DNA of 64,000 nt from positions 1-64,000 of the forward strand of contig DJVH01000085.1 in assembly GCA_002440825.1 (NCBI GenBank), in the 5' to 3' direction. The stretch is from Bacteriovoracaceae bacterium UBA6261 (lineage in GTDB: Bacteria > Bdellovibrionota > Bacteriovoracia > Bacteriovoracales > Bacteriovoracaceae). The notes below the pieces were generated by a model. It saw only the letters and a program-made list of their open reading frames with translations. It searched no databases and was not told the DNA's origin. This document shows, piece after piece, positions 35,269-44,388 of this stretch; position 1 is the first letter of the stretch, and every line of letters starts with the position of its first letter. Made by a program: the position numbers and the translations under genes.

Positions 35269-37118
35269 AGCAGATTTCCTTTTTCCATAGCTTGTAGGAA
35301 TGCATTTTCAAGTTCAGAAATTTTGAACGGCTGACCTTGCATTTTATTAAAGCCTGTTGCGCGCACTTCGAAGCGTGAGTTCAGGATATTTTTCAATTGT
35401 CCGTTGTTGAGTTCCGGCACAATGATATTTTTAAATCCTTTCAACAAAGCTTCAGTATTTTTTGGCATTGGATTTAAGTACTTCATGTGCATGTGGGAAA
35501 TTTTGAGTCCTTTATTCTGCAGACGTTTTACGGCCATGTGAACAGCACCGTAAGTTCCCCCCCAGCTCACAACCAAGAGATCACCTGTTTTCTCGCCGAA
35601 GACATCCTGCTCAGGAATAAAGTTTTGAACGAGATTTAATTTGGTCTCGCGCAAATCGCTCATTTTCTGGTGATTGATCGGATTGTGGGAAACATTTCCT
35701 TTATTGACGTCTTTTTCAAGACCACCGATTTGATACTCATGACCTTTCATGCCGGGAACAATCCACTTGCGGGCAAGAGTCGCTTCATCTCTCATTGTCC
35801 ACTTGGTGTTTTCCGGAAGATCAACTTCTGGATTGATCAAGTGAGTTTTGATTGTTGTGAATTCTTTGTCGAGATCCGGAAGTTTCCATGGCTCCGCACC
35901 GTTAGCGATGAATCCATCTGTGAGCAGAATGACCGGAGTCATGTGCTCAAGAGCAATTCTTGAAGCTTCGAAGGCCATATCAAAACAATCACTCGGTCTT
36001 GAAGCGGCAACGACAACAATCGGAGCTTCTCCGTTTCTTCCGAAGACAGCTTGGTTCAAATCAGATTGTTCTGTTTTTGTCGGAAGACCTGTTGAAGGCC
36101 CGCCTCTTTGAACGTTGACGATGACAAGAGGAATTTCATAACTGACGGCCAGGCCCATTGCTTCAGTTTTCAGAGCAATCCCCGGACCTGAAGAAGTTGT
36201 GACGGCCAGTTTACCTGCGCAGGCTGCACCGATCGCGGAACAGATTCCGGCGATCTCATCTTCAGCCTGGAAAGTTTTTACTCCTACGTTTTTGTGTTTT
36301 GCCAGTTCATGCAAAATATCTGTCGCAGGTGTAATCGGATAACTTCCAAGAAACAAATCGAGTCCGGAAGCTTCAGAAGCACGGATCAAGCCGTAAGCTG
36401 TCGCCTGGTTTCCGTTTACTTGTCGGTATGTTCCTTTGGCGATGTCGGCTTTTGGAACTTGATATGTTGAGACGACATATTCTGAAGTCTCAGCGAAGTT
36501 TCTTCCTGATTTTAGAGCTAAAATATTAGCTTCCATCATCACTTTATTGTTTTTGAATTTTTCTTCAATCCATTTGATGGTTGTGTCTAATGATCTGCCA
36601 TAAAGGAAATAAGTCACTCCCAATGCGTAGAAGTTTTTGCACTTGTCGCGAAATTTTGTGTCGAGATCAAGTTCAGCAAGTGTGGCCACCGTCTGGCTTG
36701 TGATCGGTGCTTTAAGAATGCGGTATTCGTTTAACTCACCAGTCTCCAGCGGATTGTCTGTGTATCCCGCTTTTGTGATATTCGCCTTGGTAAAAGCGTC
36801 GATATTGACGAGAACATAACCGCCGCGCTTGACTGATTCCAGGTTGGCCTTAAGGGCCGCAGGATTCATCGCGACCAGCATGTCGACATCATCACCTGGA
36901 GTGAAGATTTCAGTTGATCCGAAGTGAACTTGAAAACCGGAAACACCGGCGATTGTTCCTTGAGGAGCTCTGATTTCTGAAGGGTAATCAGGGAAAGTGG
37001 AGATATCGTTCCCCATGGCCGCTGACGTGTTGGAAAATTGCGTTCCTGTCAGCTGCATTCCGTCTCCGGAGTCACCGGAAAATCTTACGACGATGCTTTC
37101 AACTGTTTCTGTTGTCAT
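35265..37118 (-). CDS. 2-oxoacid:ferredoxin oxidoreductase, alpha subunit (gamma-alpha fusion)
   Basis: 617 residues. The N-terminal gamma domain begins VVRFSGDSGDGMQLTGTQF, and the alpha domain with ANGNQATAYGLIRASEASGLDLFLGSYPITPAT and FQAEDEIAGICSAIGAACAGKLAVTTSSGPGIALK follows. This domain fusion is typical of KorA/OorA-like subunits of about 600 residues. It pairs with the beta subunit immediately downstream (4-bp overlap), and a single-cluster ferredoxin is encoded 3 bp upstream as the likely electron acceptor. Confidence 0.92.
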   Translation of the reverse strand: MTTETVESIVVRFSGDSGDGMQLTGTQFSNTSAAMGNDISTFPDYPSEIRAPQGTIAGVSGFQVHFGSTEIFTPGDDVDMLVAMNPAALKANLESVKRGGYVLVNIDAFTKANITKAGYTDNPLETGELNEYRILKAPITSQTVATLAELDLDTKFRDKCKNFYALGVTYFLYGRSLDTTIKWIEEKFKNNKVMMEANILALKSGRNFAETSEYVVSTYQVPKADIAKGTYRQVNGNQATAYGLIRASEASGLDLFLGSYPITPATDILHELAKHKNVGVKTFQAEDEIAGICSAIGAACAGKLAVTTSSGPGIALKTEAMGLAVSYEIPLVIVNVQRGGPSTGLPTKTEQSDLNQAVFGRNGEAPIVVVAASRPSDCFDMAFEASRIALEHMTPVILLTDGFIANGAEPWKLPDLDKEFTTIKTHLINPEVDLPENTKWTMRDEATLARKWIVPGMKGHEYQIGGLEKDVNKGNVSHNPINHQKMSDLRETKLNLVQNFIPEQDVFGEKTGDLLVVSWGGTYGAVHMAVKRLQNKGLKISHMHMKYLNPMPKNTEALLKGFKNIIVPELNNGQLKNILNSRFEVRATGFNKMQGQPFKISELENAFLQAMEKGNLL

Positions 37119-37121
37119 ATA

Positions 37122-37367
37122 TTACTCGTGTCCGATGGAGTTGACTGGGCAAGACTCCATTTGTTCCTTTACTAATTCAATCTCTTCTGTTGTGACTGGT
37201 TGTTTATGTACATAAGCATTGCCATCTTCATCTTCTTTAAAAAAATCCGGGGCAGATGTGTAGCACACATTGCAGGCAATACAACCTTCTCCATTGTCAT
37301 CATCAGGGTCAGTGGCAAACCATTGCCCGGCTACGTTTAATTTATGTTTTGCTTTTGCGTTCGCCAT
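37122..37367 (-). CDS. 4Fe-4S ferredoxin
   Basis: 81 residues with one cluster: CIACNVC (C-x2-C-x2-C) followed by the distant CPVNSI. This is a single-cluster ferredoxin with acidic surface (DPDDDNGEG, KEDEDGN). Starts 25 bp after the ferritin-like gene and 3 bp before the korA-type gene, so it probably carries electrons from that enzyme. Partners are inferred from gene order. Confidence 0.87.
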   Translation of the reverse strand: MANAKAKHKLNVAGQWFATDPDDDNGEGCIACNVCYTSAPDFFKEDEDGNAYVHKQPVTTEEIELVKEQMESCPVNSIGHE

Positions 37368-37392
37368 AATTTTCTCCGCTCAAAAAATATTT

Positions 37393-37923
37393 TTATAATC
37401 CGTTTGGTTCATCGACATCGTTTTTATCAACGAGTGGAAGTTCATCACCAGGAGCAATTTTTGCAAGAAGCTCTTCGACCATTTTTTTATGTTCGAGTTC
37501 TTCTTGTTTTAATTCATTGAACAAGGCTTTCACTTTCACGTCAGTGACAAGCGCTTCCGCTTTATGGAAAAATTCATAAGCTTTCACTTCACTCTCACGA
37601 GCCACCAGAAGCGCTTTTTTCACAGACATAAAACTTTCAGACTTATCAAAGGATGGAGCTTCAATTTCCTGAAGATGATACAAATCCTCCAGTGAAACAG
37701 AGCTTGGGGAATGGCCGAACAGCTCATTGCGTTTTTGTTGAAGATCGTCTGCATGTTTTTTTTCGTTTAAGGACATTTGATAAAAGAAATCGCCGGCGTC
37801 GCCGTTAGCCTGACTGCCAATTTGTCTGTTGAATTCTTCGTAGCGGGCCTTGGCTTCCAGTTCGACTTGGATGGCGAGATCCAAAGCTTCTTTTAAGCTC
37901 AGATCTTTCAGATTGTGTTTCAT
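37393..37923 (-). CDS. ferritin-like / rubrerythrin-type diiron protein
   Basis: 176 residues, using the ATG at 37923 with GGAG 8 nt upstream; a frame that starts 22 codons earlier has no site. The ferritin-like four-helix pattern is visible, with ExxH-type diiron ligand motifs: AIQVELEAKARYEEF, MSLNEKKHADDL, ARESEVKAYEFFHKAE and LKQEELEHKKMVEEL. There is no rubredoxin domain, so it is not a full rubrerythrin. It probably detoxifies peroxide or oxygen. First gene of the minus-strand unit with ferredoxin and oxidoreductase genes. Confidence 0.8.
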   Translation of the reverse strand: MKHNLKDLSLKEALDLAIQVELEAKARYEEFNRQIGSQANGDAGDFFYQMSLNEKKHADDLQQKRNELFGHSPSSVSLEDLYHLQEIEAPSFDKSESFMSVKKALLVARESEVKAYEFFHKAEALVTDVKVKALFNELKQEELEHKKMVEELLAKIAPGDELPLVDKNDVDEPNGL

Positions 37924-38031
37924 AGTTTTAACTCCAGGTTTGATAAAACTATAGAACGTCGGGTTTAGAGCAAATATGATAGAGGTCACATTTTTGTATT
38001 GAAGAAATCAGCCCCCATGGTGGAATTTAAA

Positions 38032-38940
38032 TCAGAGACTCATGCCTTGATAGAGTTTTTTCTCCATCATCAGCTTGGTGAGCTCATTGTGAATTTGTCG
38101 GGAATTTTCAGTGAAACCAGAAGCTAACAATATGTCTTTAGGACAATCTCCGGCCACACGCTGCACGATGATATCGGGAGAAAGATGAGTGATGAAAAGC
38201 TGAAGATAAGTGAGATACTCTTCTTTGGTCTGAAGATGAAAGCCGGATTTCTTAAAATCATTGGCCATGATGGTTTGTTCGACGATCTGCAGATTGTGAA
38301 TTTTTACAAAATCCACTTTCAACTCATTCAATAAAGAAGCAGCAGCAAGACACACTGTCTGATCTTCCCAGGGAAAACCGAAGATGATGTGCACACCGAC
38401 GGGAAGTCCTCTTTGCTTTGTTTTTTTGACGGCTTCAATGAAACACTGAACATCGTGTCCGCGGTTGATTTTAAGCAAGGTACTGTCGAGAGCAGATTCA
38501 AGTCCGTATTCGAGGCAAACATAAGAAGTCTTTGCTAAATGCTGAAGCAAATCCAGAACATCATCATTCACGCAATCAGGACGTGTGCCAATGACGAGTC
38601 CGACAATTCCTTCTACACTCAAGGCTTCAGTATAAATTTTAGTGAGCTCATCTATTGGAGCGTAGGTATTGGAGTACGTTTGAAAGTACACCAGAAACTT
38701 CTTCAGGTTTTTATTTTTCTTTTTATAAAATTCAATCTTCCGCAGGATCTGATCTTTGAGAGATTCAGCAAACATCGCACCGCTGTTGAATTTTTTATTG
38801 TTGCAAAAAGTGCATCCGCCCACACCTACGCGTCCATCGCGATTGGGACATGTCATGTTGGCATCGATGCTGATCTTCTGGACTTTTTCTCCGAAGCGAT
38901 CTTTGAGATACGTTGAATAATCTTTGTAAGGCATTTGCAT
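38032..38940 (-). CDS. TIGR01212-type radical SAM protein (YhcC-like)
   Basis: 302 residues. The family pattern of YhcC is present: PYKDYSTYLKDRFGEKVQKI at the N-terminus, then CPNRDGRVGVGGCTFCNN with Cys31, Cys43 and Cys46 spaced by C-x11-C-x2-C rather than the usual CxxxCxxC, and YVCLEYGLESALDSTLLKINRGHD, VGVHIIFGFPWED. These features define the TIGR01212 family. The role in the cell is uncertain; YhcC-like proteins are widespread and of unassigned function. Either ATG (38940 or 38934) may be used; no good ribosome binding site is seen. Monocistronic. Confidence 0.87.
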   Translation of the reverse strand: MQMPYKDYSTYLKDRFGEKVQKISIDANMTCPNRDGRVGVGGCTFCNNKKFNSGAMFAESLKDQILRKIEFYKKKNKNLKKFLVYFQTYSNTYAPIDELTKIYTEALSVEGIVGLVIGTRPDCVNDDVLDLLQHLAKTSYVCLEYGLESALDSTLLKINRGHDVQCFIEAVKKTKQRGLPVGVHIIFGFPWEDQTVCLAAASLLNELKVDFVKIHNLQIVEQTIMANDFKKSGFHLQTKEEYLTYLQLFITHLSPDIIVQRVAGDCPKDILLASGFTENSRQIHNELTKLMMEKKLYQGMSL

Positions 38941-39103
38941 CGAATGAACATATAAGAAACAAAAGAGAAGTTGTATGATTTAGGGCAGGCATTTAAGGAA
39001 TTGTTTTGCGTGAATCAGGCACTTAAGTCAGGTTTGCTTTTTAAATAAACCGCTTCTCTTTTGTATTGTTGAGGAAAAATTAACATTCCTTAACGGCCCT
39101 TCC

Positions 39104-39121
39104 TTACTAAGATTTTAGTAA
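39104..39121 (+). promoter_or_regulatory. 7-bp hairpin next to the BON gene ribosome binding site
   Basis: TTACTAA-GATT-TTAGTAA. The inverted repeat ends immediately before the AGGAGG site (39122-39127) of the BON-domain gene. It could act as an RNA hairpin or as a protein operator. It is AT-rich and weak. Confidence 0.35.
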
Positions 39122-39132
39122 AGGAGGCAGCT

Positions 39133-39651
39133 ATGAAAGAAAACAAAAAAGCTGTTGGCGGAAAAAGACATTCTGCGGCCTTTCTCGTGGGAGCGGCCAT
39201 AGGATCTGTGCTTGTCTATTTTTTTGATCCTTATAGAGGAAATTATAGACGCGCAAAATTTAAAGATAAGAGTCTGAAGTTTAAAAAGTCGAGCGTCAGC
39301 TTAGCTGAACGACAATTGAAAAATGTGAGAAATCAGTTTCGCGGTTTTACCTATGGACTTAAAAATTTATTTATTGATCAGGGTCCTGTGGAAAACTCCG
39401 TTCTTGAAGCTCGCATTCGCTCTAAGATCGGAAGAAAAATCAGCCATGCTCATGCCGTTAAGGTAAATGTCATTGATGGAAATGTGACTTTGAGCGGGCC
39501 GATTTTACGTCGGGAAGTGAATCAAGTTCTCGCTTGTGCCCGTACGGTCTCCGGAGTGAAAAAACTTGTTAATAAGCTGGAACCGCATGAACGCGCCGGC
39601 AATATTCCGGAATTGCAAGGAGAAGGTCCTCTCTACTTGCAGCAGGTATAG
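39133..39651 (+). CDS. BON-domain membrane protein
   Basis: 172 residues. A near-N-terminal hydrophobic helix (SAAFLVGAAIGSVLVYFF) is followed by DPYRGNYRRAKFKDK, a basic segment, and one BON domain (residues about 90-155: LEARIRSKIGRKISHAHAVKVNVIDGNVTLSGPILRREVNQVLACARTVSGVKKLVNKLEP). BON domains bind phospholipid or stress-related periplasmic partners. The G-x-x-x-(Y)-FFDPYRG type of start is seen in stress-linked membrane proteins. AGGAGG precedes the ATG. Expressed alone, with a hairpin just upstream of its ribosome binding site. Confidence 0.82.
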   Translation: MKENKKAVGGKRHSAAFLVGAAIGSVLVYFFDPYRGNYRRAKFKDKSLKFKKSSVSLAERQLKNVRNQFRGFTYGLKNLFIDQGPVENSVLEARIRSKIGRKISHAHAVKVNVIDGNVTLSGPILRREVNQVLACARTVSGVKKLVNKLEPHERAGNIPELQGEGPLYLQQV

Positions 39652-39727
39652 CATATTTTACAATGTTTAATGACCAATGCTTTAGGGCCGTTGTATAGAT
39701 CTCCTTGAATTATTCAAAGAGGTATTT

Positions 39728-40174
39728 ATGAAATTGGCGGCCCTGATTTTCTCAATCGTTCTCGTTCAATCGGCTTTTGCCGGCTACGACACTTCAAGCA
39801 CGCGCATCTGTGCAGACGGAAAATATAAGCTGACAATTAAACGCGAAGGTTCTTTCTTTGGAAAAAACTGGATTACTCTCGAAGAAGATAAATTCTTTGG
39901 TTCTAAACTCATCAATGAAACTTATGAGCAAGACTGGTCCCCTGAAGGTGATACAGCCGTTGAAAAACTGGCAAAGAAAGAATTGCCCTGTTCGAATGAT
40001 GATTTCTATCAAATGCTTAAATCACAGAACACAAATGTGATTGAATCTTATACGTCAGGCACTTACTGTGAATCAAAAGGCGAACGCTCTCGCATTTATG
40101 TTCAACTCAAGAACGCTAATGCTATTTTAAAATTTGATGTTGAGACTCAGTGTAAGACGAAAGAAGGGTTTTAA
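39728..40174 (+). CDS. small exported protein, unknown
   Basis: 148 residues with a signal peptide (KLAALIFSIVLVQSAFAGYD) and four Cys (CADGKY, LPCSNDDF, TYCESKGE, ETQCKTKEGF) that may form two disulfides. The pattern is beta-strand-rich. No family recognised. Followed by a convergent gene. Confidence 0.62.
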   Translation: MKLAALIFSIVLVQSAFAGYDTSSTRICADGKYKLTIKREGSFFGKNWITLEEDKFFGSKLINETYEQDWSPEGDTAVEKLAKKELPCSNDDFYQMLKSQNTNVIESYTSGTYCESKGERSRIYVQLKNANAILKFDVETQCKTKEGF

Positions 40175-40218
40175 TTTTTACTATTCGGGTATCGCAAAGT
40201 TTCCGAATGAGTTTTACT

Positions 40219-43200
40219 TTACTTACCTTCTTCTCTCTTGCCTATACTTGCAGGTCTCCGCTGCTTCATACTATCTTCTCTTTCCTTTGCGGCCTTATGG
40301 TTCATTGTTATTTTATGTTCATAATAAGTTTTAAGATGTAATAAAGTATCTTCAACCCATTCTTTGGGATGATCTTCATCAGCTGCAAGAATCGCATTTT
40401 TTGCTGCCTCTGCAGCCTGCTCATACTTCTCCTGTTCAAGATAGAGCTTTAATAAATTTAGATAGATGTCGGCGCGAGGTGATTCCATTAGTGCCAACTG
40501 TAGATTCTCCTCTGATTCTTTAAATTTTCGTGCATTAAAGGCAAGCTCGCTTTTCCCCAAATAAGCAGTCGCAAGAACATCATGAGCTACTCCGTAATTC
40601 ATTATCGATATAGCCTTCTTGGCCCTATCTATAGCCTTATCAAATTGTGAAGTGCTATTATAACAGTTAGCCACATTTCCGAAATTCCATGCAATGGAAC
40701 TATCTAACTCAAGCGATTTTTCATAATATTCGATGCATAGTTTGTTATCACCAGTGCTTGAATGGTAACTTGCCCTGTCTGCCAAAAGATCAGCTTTATC
40801 TTCTTTTGTCGGAGCAGCTTTTAAAGCCAGATCAAAATATTTAGAAGTGTTCTCAATGTCTCTAAGTGAGACAAAAATATTCATTAGCTTTTGAAGAGTT
40901 CTATAGTCAGCTTTTGCGATATCAAAAGATGGCAGGCTTTCCATTAATAATTTTTTGGACTCTTCTTTTTTCCCTGAATGATTTAAATAACTAACTTTAT
41001 CTAAAACAGCTTTAAAATTTTTCGGATCCAAAGCGATGGTTTTATTAATTAAATTCAAAGCATGCATCATGTCAGACACCACAAACTCATTGCCTACGAT
41101 GAACCCATTACTTGAATAGTACGCGGCCATTGCTCTCAATGTTTCTGGATCATTACTTTTTTCGCTGAGGTTTTTCTCCAGAAGGATTCTGGCATCTTCA
41201 ATAATAAAACCATTCTCATCTTCTTTCCCCATTGTATTTAAAATGTCGTACGCTTTTTTAATTCTTTTTTCCATCCGTTCTGTGAGATTCAATGAAGAGA
41301 TTGATCCTTCAAAAGACGTGAGGATGTCTGTATGCTTCTTCGAATTAAAACTTACTTCTATCGTTTGATCATTAAAGCAGCGATACATACGACGTACCTC
41401 TACGCCAAAACTTCTGTTGGAGTAGATCTGCTTAGTAATTTTTGGGACTTTAAAAGAAATCAAATCTTTTACGATAATGCCGTTATCTTTTAGATCAAAA
41501 GATCTACTTGCTTTGACCCAGTCATTCTCCATTAAACAAGTTTGAGGGTATGCACCTGATAAAAAAAGGTTCTTGTAGAATGTTATATTTTCAATTCTAG
41601 GAATCAGTCTGACATCCACTTCTCCAATATTGTCTGGAGTCAAATATAAAAAACTCGCCAATAAAAGTTGATGAGGTAAAGCAATACGAGGCTTCTTACT
41701 CCCTTTTTCTTTTTCTGTTAATTCGTTGCCTCTATATTTAGCTTTGACGTTTATATCGTAGTACTCGTGCTCTTTTTTCCCTTGAATATTGAAGGCTAAA
41801 ATGGCGCTTTTCTCTTGACCTGTAAGCAGTGGTCTTAGGGCCTCCTGAAACTCTATCGAACTTTTATTTTTTAATGAATCGAGATTAATCCTTGCTTCTT
41901 CACCTTGCTGTTTAAAAATAACATCTACAGTTGCCGAGTTTTCACTTTCAAACTGATAGAGTTTGGCTATAGTCATCACTTGTTTTGAAAAATCGATCTC
42001 AGGTATCTTCTCGATTGCATTTTGTGTTTTACCAAGCACTAAAGACTTTCTGCCACTAATATCAGCTCTGACATTTAATCCCACAGAGTATCGATTCGTT
42101 GGATCAATCCAGAAAACTTTACCTTCATGTTCTACTCTGACAATCATGTGATTAAAAAATTGCATCATCGGTACGTTGTCTTCAGAAAAATCGGAAGGCG
42201 TATAGCTTCGTTCGACTAGAGCATAATCGGCCTTGATATTCATTCCTCGCAAGAGCTTTATAAGTAGAGTAGAAAAATCTTTACAATCACCAAAATGATC
42301 AGCGACGATCTTGTCGATCTTTTTCGGAATAACTTTTCCTTCCCCTCTCCAATCTCCCAGATAGTCGTAGTTAGATGTGATATACACTAAAGCCGCATTA
42401 ACTTTTGTTTCAAGCGAAGCATTTTTGGGAATTTTGCTAATTACATCTGTCAAGGCCGGAGGGAGTGGATCACTTAGTTGTGTGTTCACAAATTTTTCAA
42501 TAATTATTTGTCTAAATTTGTCCCAGCTATCCAAATTGCTGATCATGATAGAAGTTGTTTCTGTCCGCTTGATTTTTCCGACTTCATTAACAGCGATGTG
42601 AGAATGAGGATGAAGCAACCTGGCCTCTAGCAAATAATTCCCGTCTTTATCTTTCGTTTTAGATACGTTGAGAACTTTGAAGGGATTGTTTGCAGTGAAA
42701 AATAATTCTTTTGGAGATTTAACTTTAACTGTGCCCTCAAATTCGGGTATTAAATCACCAAAGCTGCTATGGAAATTGAAATAATCCGCAAATGGACCAG
42801 CCTTGAGCTTTGAGCGCATTTTCAAAACAACTAATGAATCTGGTTTTACTTGTGAAAATGGGATTGCTACTTCTGATTCTGTAACAAGTCCGTCTCTTCT
42901 CGCCGAAGCATTTGATATTTGAATATTGCTCCGATTAACAGAAATCTTCTTGCCACTATTTTCAACGTACGCTTCCTCAATATTTATTTCTTCTTGGGAT
43001 GGATCAAATGAGGTTTTGTAAGGTCCGAAAAAGTTTTTTGCTTCATCTCTTTTAACACGAAATCTGTATGACATAAGCATGTCATATGAACCATCTTTTG
43101 AAACGGATATTTCCACTTCTGACTTTTCCATGTAGAAAGCAAAATCTTGAGAGATCCCTTCTCGTGCAAATGTTTGTAAAGTACCAGCAAAAAACAGGGA

Positions 43201-43224
43201 GACTAAAAATAGTGTAGTTTTCAT
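40219..43224 (-). CDS. exported DUF3857 / transglutaminase-like protein with TPR repeats
   Basis: 1001 residues. Signal peptide (MKTTLFLVSLFFAGTLQTFA), then a DUF3857-like beta domain, then a transglutaminase-like core with Cys in HFGDCKDFSTLLIKLL (residues about 315-330), a His/Asp pair in NHMIVRVEHEGKVFWIDPTNRYS. From about residue 655 to the end are tetratricopeptide repeats (DKADLLADRASYHSSTGDNKLCIEYYEKSLELD and similar), giving a protein-binding solenoid. The three-part DUF3857-transglutaminase-TPR order is seen in exported bacterial proteins of unknown role. The catalytic triad looks intact, so it may crosslink or cleave peptides in the periplasm or outside. Monocistronic. Confidence 0.8.
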   Translation of the reverse strand: MKTTLFLVSLFFAGTLQTFAREGISQDFAFYMEKSEVEISVSKDGSYDMLMSYRFRVKRDEAKNFFGPYKTSFDPSQEEINIEEAYVENSGKKISVNRSNIQISNASARRDGLVTESEVAIPFSQVKPDSLVVLKMRSKLKAGPFADYFNFHSSFGDLIPEFEGTVKVKSPKELFFTANNPFKVLNVSKTKDKDGNYLLEARLLHPHSHIAVNEVGKIKRTETTSIMISNLDSWDKFRQIIIEKFVNTQLSDPLPPALTDVISKIPKNASLETKVNAALVYITSNYDYLGDWRGEGKVIPKKIDKIVADHFGDCKDFSTLLIKLLRGMNIKADYALVERSYTPSDFSEDNVPMMQFFNHMIVRVEHEGKVFWIDPTNRYSVGLNVRADISGRKSLVLGKTQNAIEKIPEIDFSKQVMTIAKLYQFESENSATVDVIFKQQGEEARINLDSLKNKSSIEFQEALRPLLTGQEKSAILAFNIQGKKEHEYYDINVKAKYRGNELTEKEKGSKKPRIALPHQLLLASFLYLTPDNIGEVDVRLIPRIENITFYKNLFLSGAYPQTCLMENDWVKASRSFDLKDNGIIVKDLISFKVPKITKQIYSNRSFGVEVRRMYRCFNDQTIEVSFNSKKHTDILTSFEGSISSLNLTERMEKRIKKAYDILNTMGKEDENGFIIEDARILLEKNLSEKSNDPETLRAMAAYYSSNGFIVGNEFVVSDMMHALNLINKTIALDPKNFKAVLDKVSYLNHSGKKEESKKLLMESLPSFDIAKADYRTLQKLMNIFVSLRDIENTSKYFDLALKAAPTKEDKADLLADRASYHSSTGDNKLCIEYYEKSLELDSSIAWNFGNVANCYNSTSQFDKAIDRAKKAISIMNYGVAHDVLATAYLGKSELAFNARKFKESEENLQLALMESPRADIYLNLLKLYLEQEKYEQAAEAAKNAILAADEDHPKEWVEDTLLHLKTYYEHKITMNHKAAKEREDSMKQRRPASIGKREEGK

Positions 43225-43319
43225 GTCTTTTTTATCGGCGTCCTAAACAAATCTCCTGAACCAAGTTTTCTTGATACTGAAGGTTAACGCCCAAACATTG
43301 GGAAAATACGGCTTAATTT

Positions 43320-44366
43320 TTATCTTGTAAGAGTCTTTGTCATCCAATCACTCAACGCCTTAGCGGCTATCCCCTGAGCGTAATCATTAGGGTGTTGGTC
43401 AACAGGATGAACCCATAAATCTGAATCATTAATTCCTTCATAGACAGGAAGCAAATCCAGAGAATCAATTTTTCTCTTACTGAGTTCATTGCGAAGATAT
43501 TGATGGATTGCTTTGAAAGGATAATTTTTTTGAGTCTTGTAAAAAAGGGGAAAGATCATGACAACAAACTGACTATGTTTTTTTAATGATTCATCTTTCA
43601 TCTGCTCAATCAACTTAAACGTTTCTTCCAATCCCTCTGCATTCACAGCAGGATCGTGAATCTGCTGATAATAAGCAATCGTCCGTTCCGTAATTTTTTT
43701 TCGTTCGAGAGTTCTGATCAGATACTTTGCCATATTTGAACTCTTATAAACAAGGTTCACAATCTCATTGCGATTATTATCAAAAACTGTCGTTCTGAAA
43801 TTTATCAAATCATCGTACAGACCTGCATCTTTGTAAGCATACTGGTTGGATGTATCCAGATCCATTTCCAGCGGTGCCTTGGTTTTCACGATGGGATCAT
43901 TCAAGACATAGGCATAAACCACCAGATCCGGATTGATTTCTTTTATGGCCGCATTGAACATGCCATTGATCTCTTTGATATTGAGACCCGAAATGCCGTA
44001 ATTGATCCCGTACAATCTGTTGGGCGACAATTTCTCAAGCTGCTTGATCCAGGTATCCTGTGGCTTCACTCCCTGCCCTGCTGTAAAACTGTCTCCCACC
44101 GCGAGAACTTTTAAACTTCCCGGTTCGAATTGTTCATTTTGATAAGTGAGATTCACTGGCTGAGACTTATCCACGGTGAAGGATGTTCTTCCGAACATAT
44201 CTTTTTTTTCGATAAAATAATCGCGGTAATTAGACGAGTACTCTCCATCCGTATTCATAAACTCCGGCGGCACGCCCACCACCAGACCGAAGAGCGTATC
44301 CACAATAAAAAAGAGCACCAGGTTGGCTGCGACAATGGCCGTGATCTTTGCAAGTTTACTATTCAT
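43320..44366 (-). CDS. membrane-anchored SGNH/GDSL hydrolase
   Basis: 348 residues. N-terminal membrane anchor (ITAIVAANLVLFFIVDTLFGLVVG), then block I VLAVGDSFTAGQG with the nucleophile Ser, and a late block V His (VHPVDQHPNDYAQ). Family members are esterases that act on acyl groups of cell-surface polymers or polysaccharide, but AlgX/AlgJ-like proteins share the fold. It faces the polytopic membrane gene across 22 bp; a common theme may be surface polymer modification, which is inference. Its start lies so close to that gene that promoters must overlap coding sequence. Confidence 0.75.
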   Translation of the reverse strand: MNSKLAKITAIVAANLVLFFIVDTLFGLVVGVPPEFMNTDGEYSSNYRDYFIEKKDMFGRTSFTVDKSQPVNLTYQNEQFEPGSLKVLAVGDSFTAGQGVKPQDTWIKQLEKLSPNRLYGINYGISGLNIKEINGMFNAAIKEINPDLVVYAYVLNDPIVKTKAPLEMDLDTSNQYAYKDAGLYDDLINFRTTVFDNNRNEIVNLVYKSSNMAKYLIRTLERKKITERTIAYYQQIHDPAVNAEGLEETFKLIEQMKDESLKKHSQFVVMIFPLFYKTQKNYPFKAIHQYLRNELSKRKIDSLDLLPVYEGINDSDLWVHPVDQHPNDYAQGIAAKALSDWMTKTLTR

Positions 44367-44388
44367 TAAATTAGTTTATCCTATTCCC

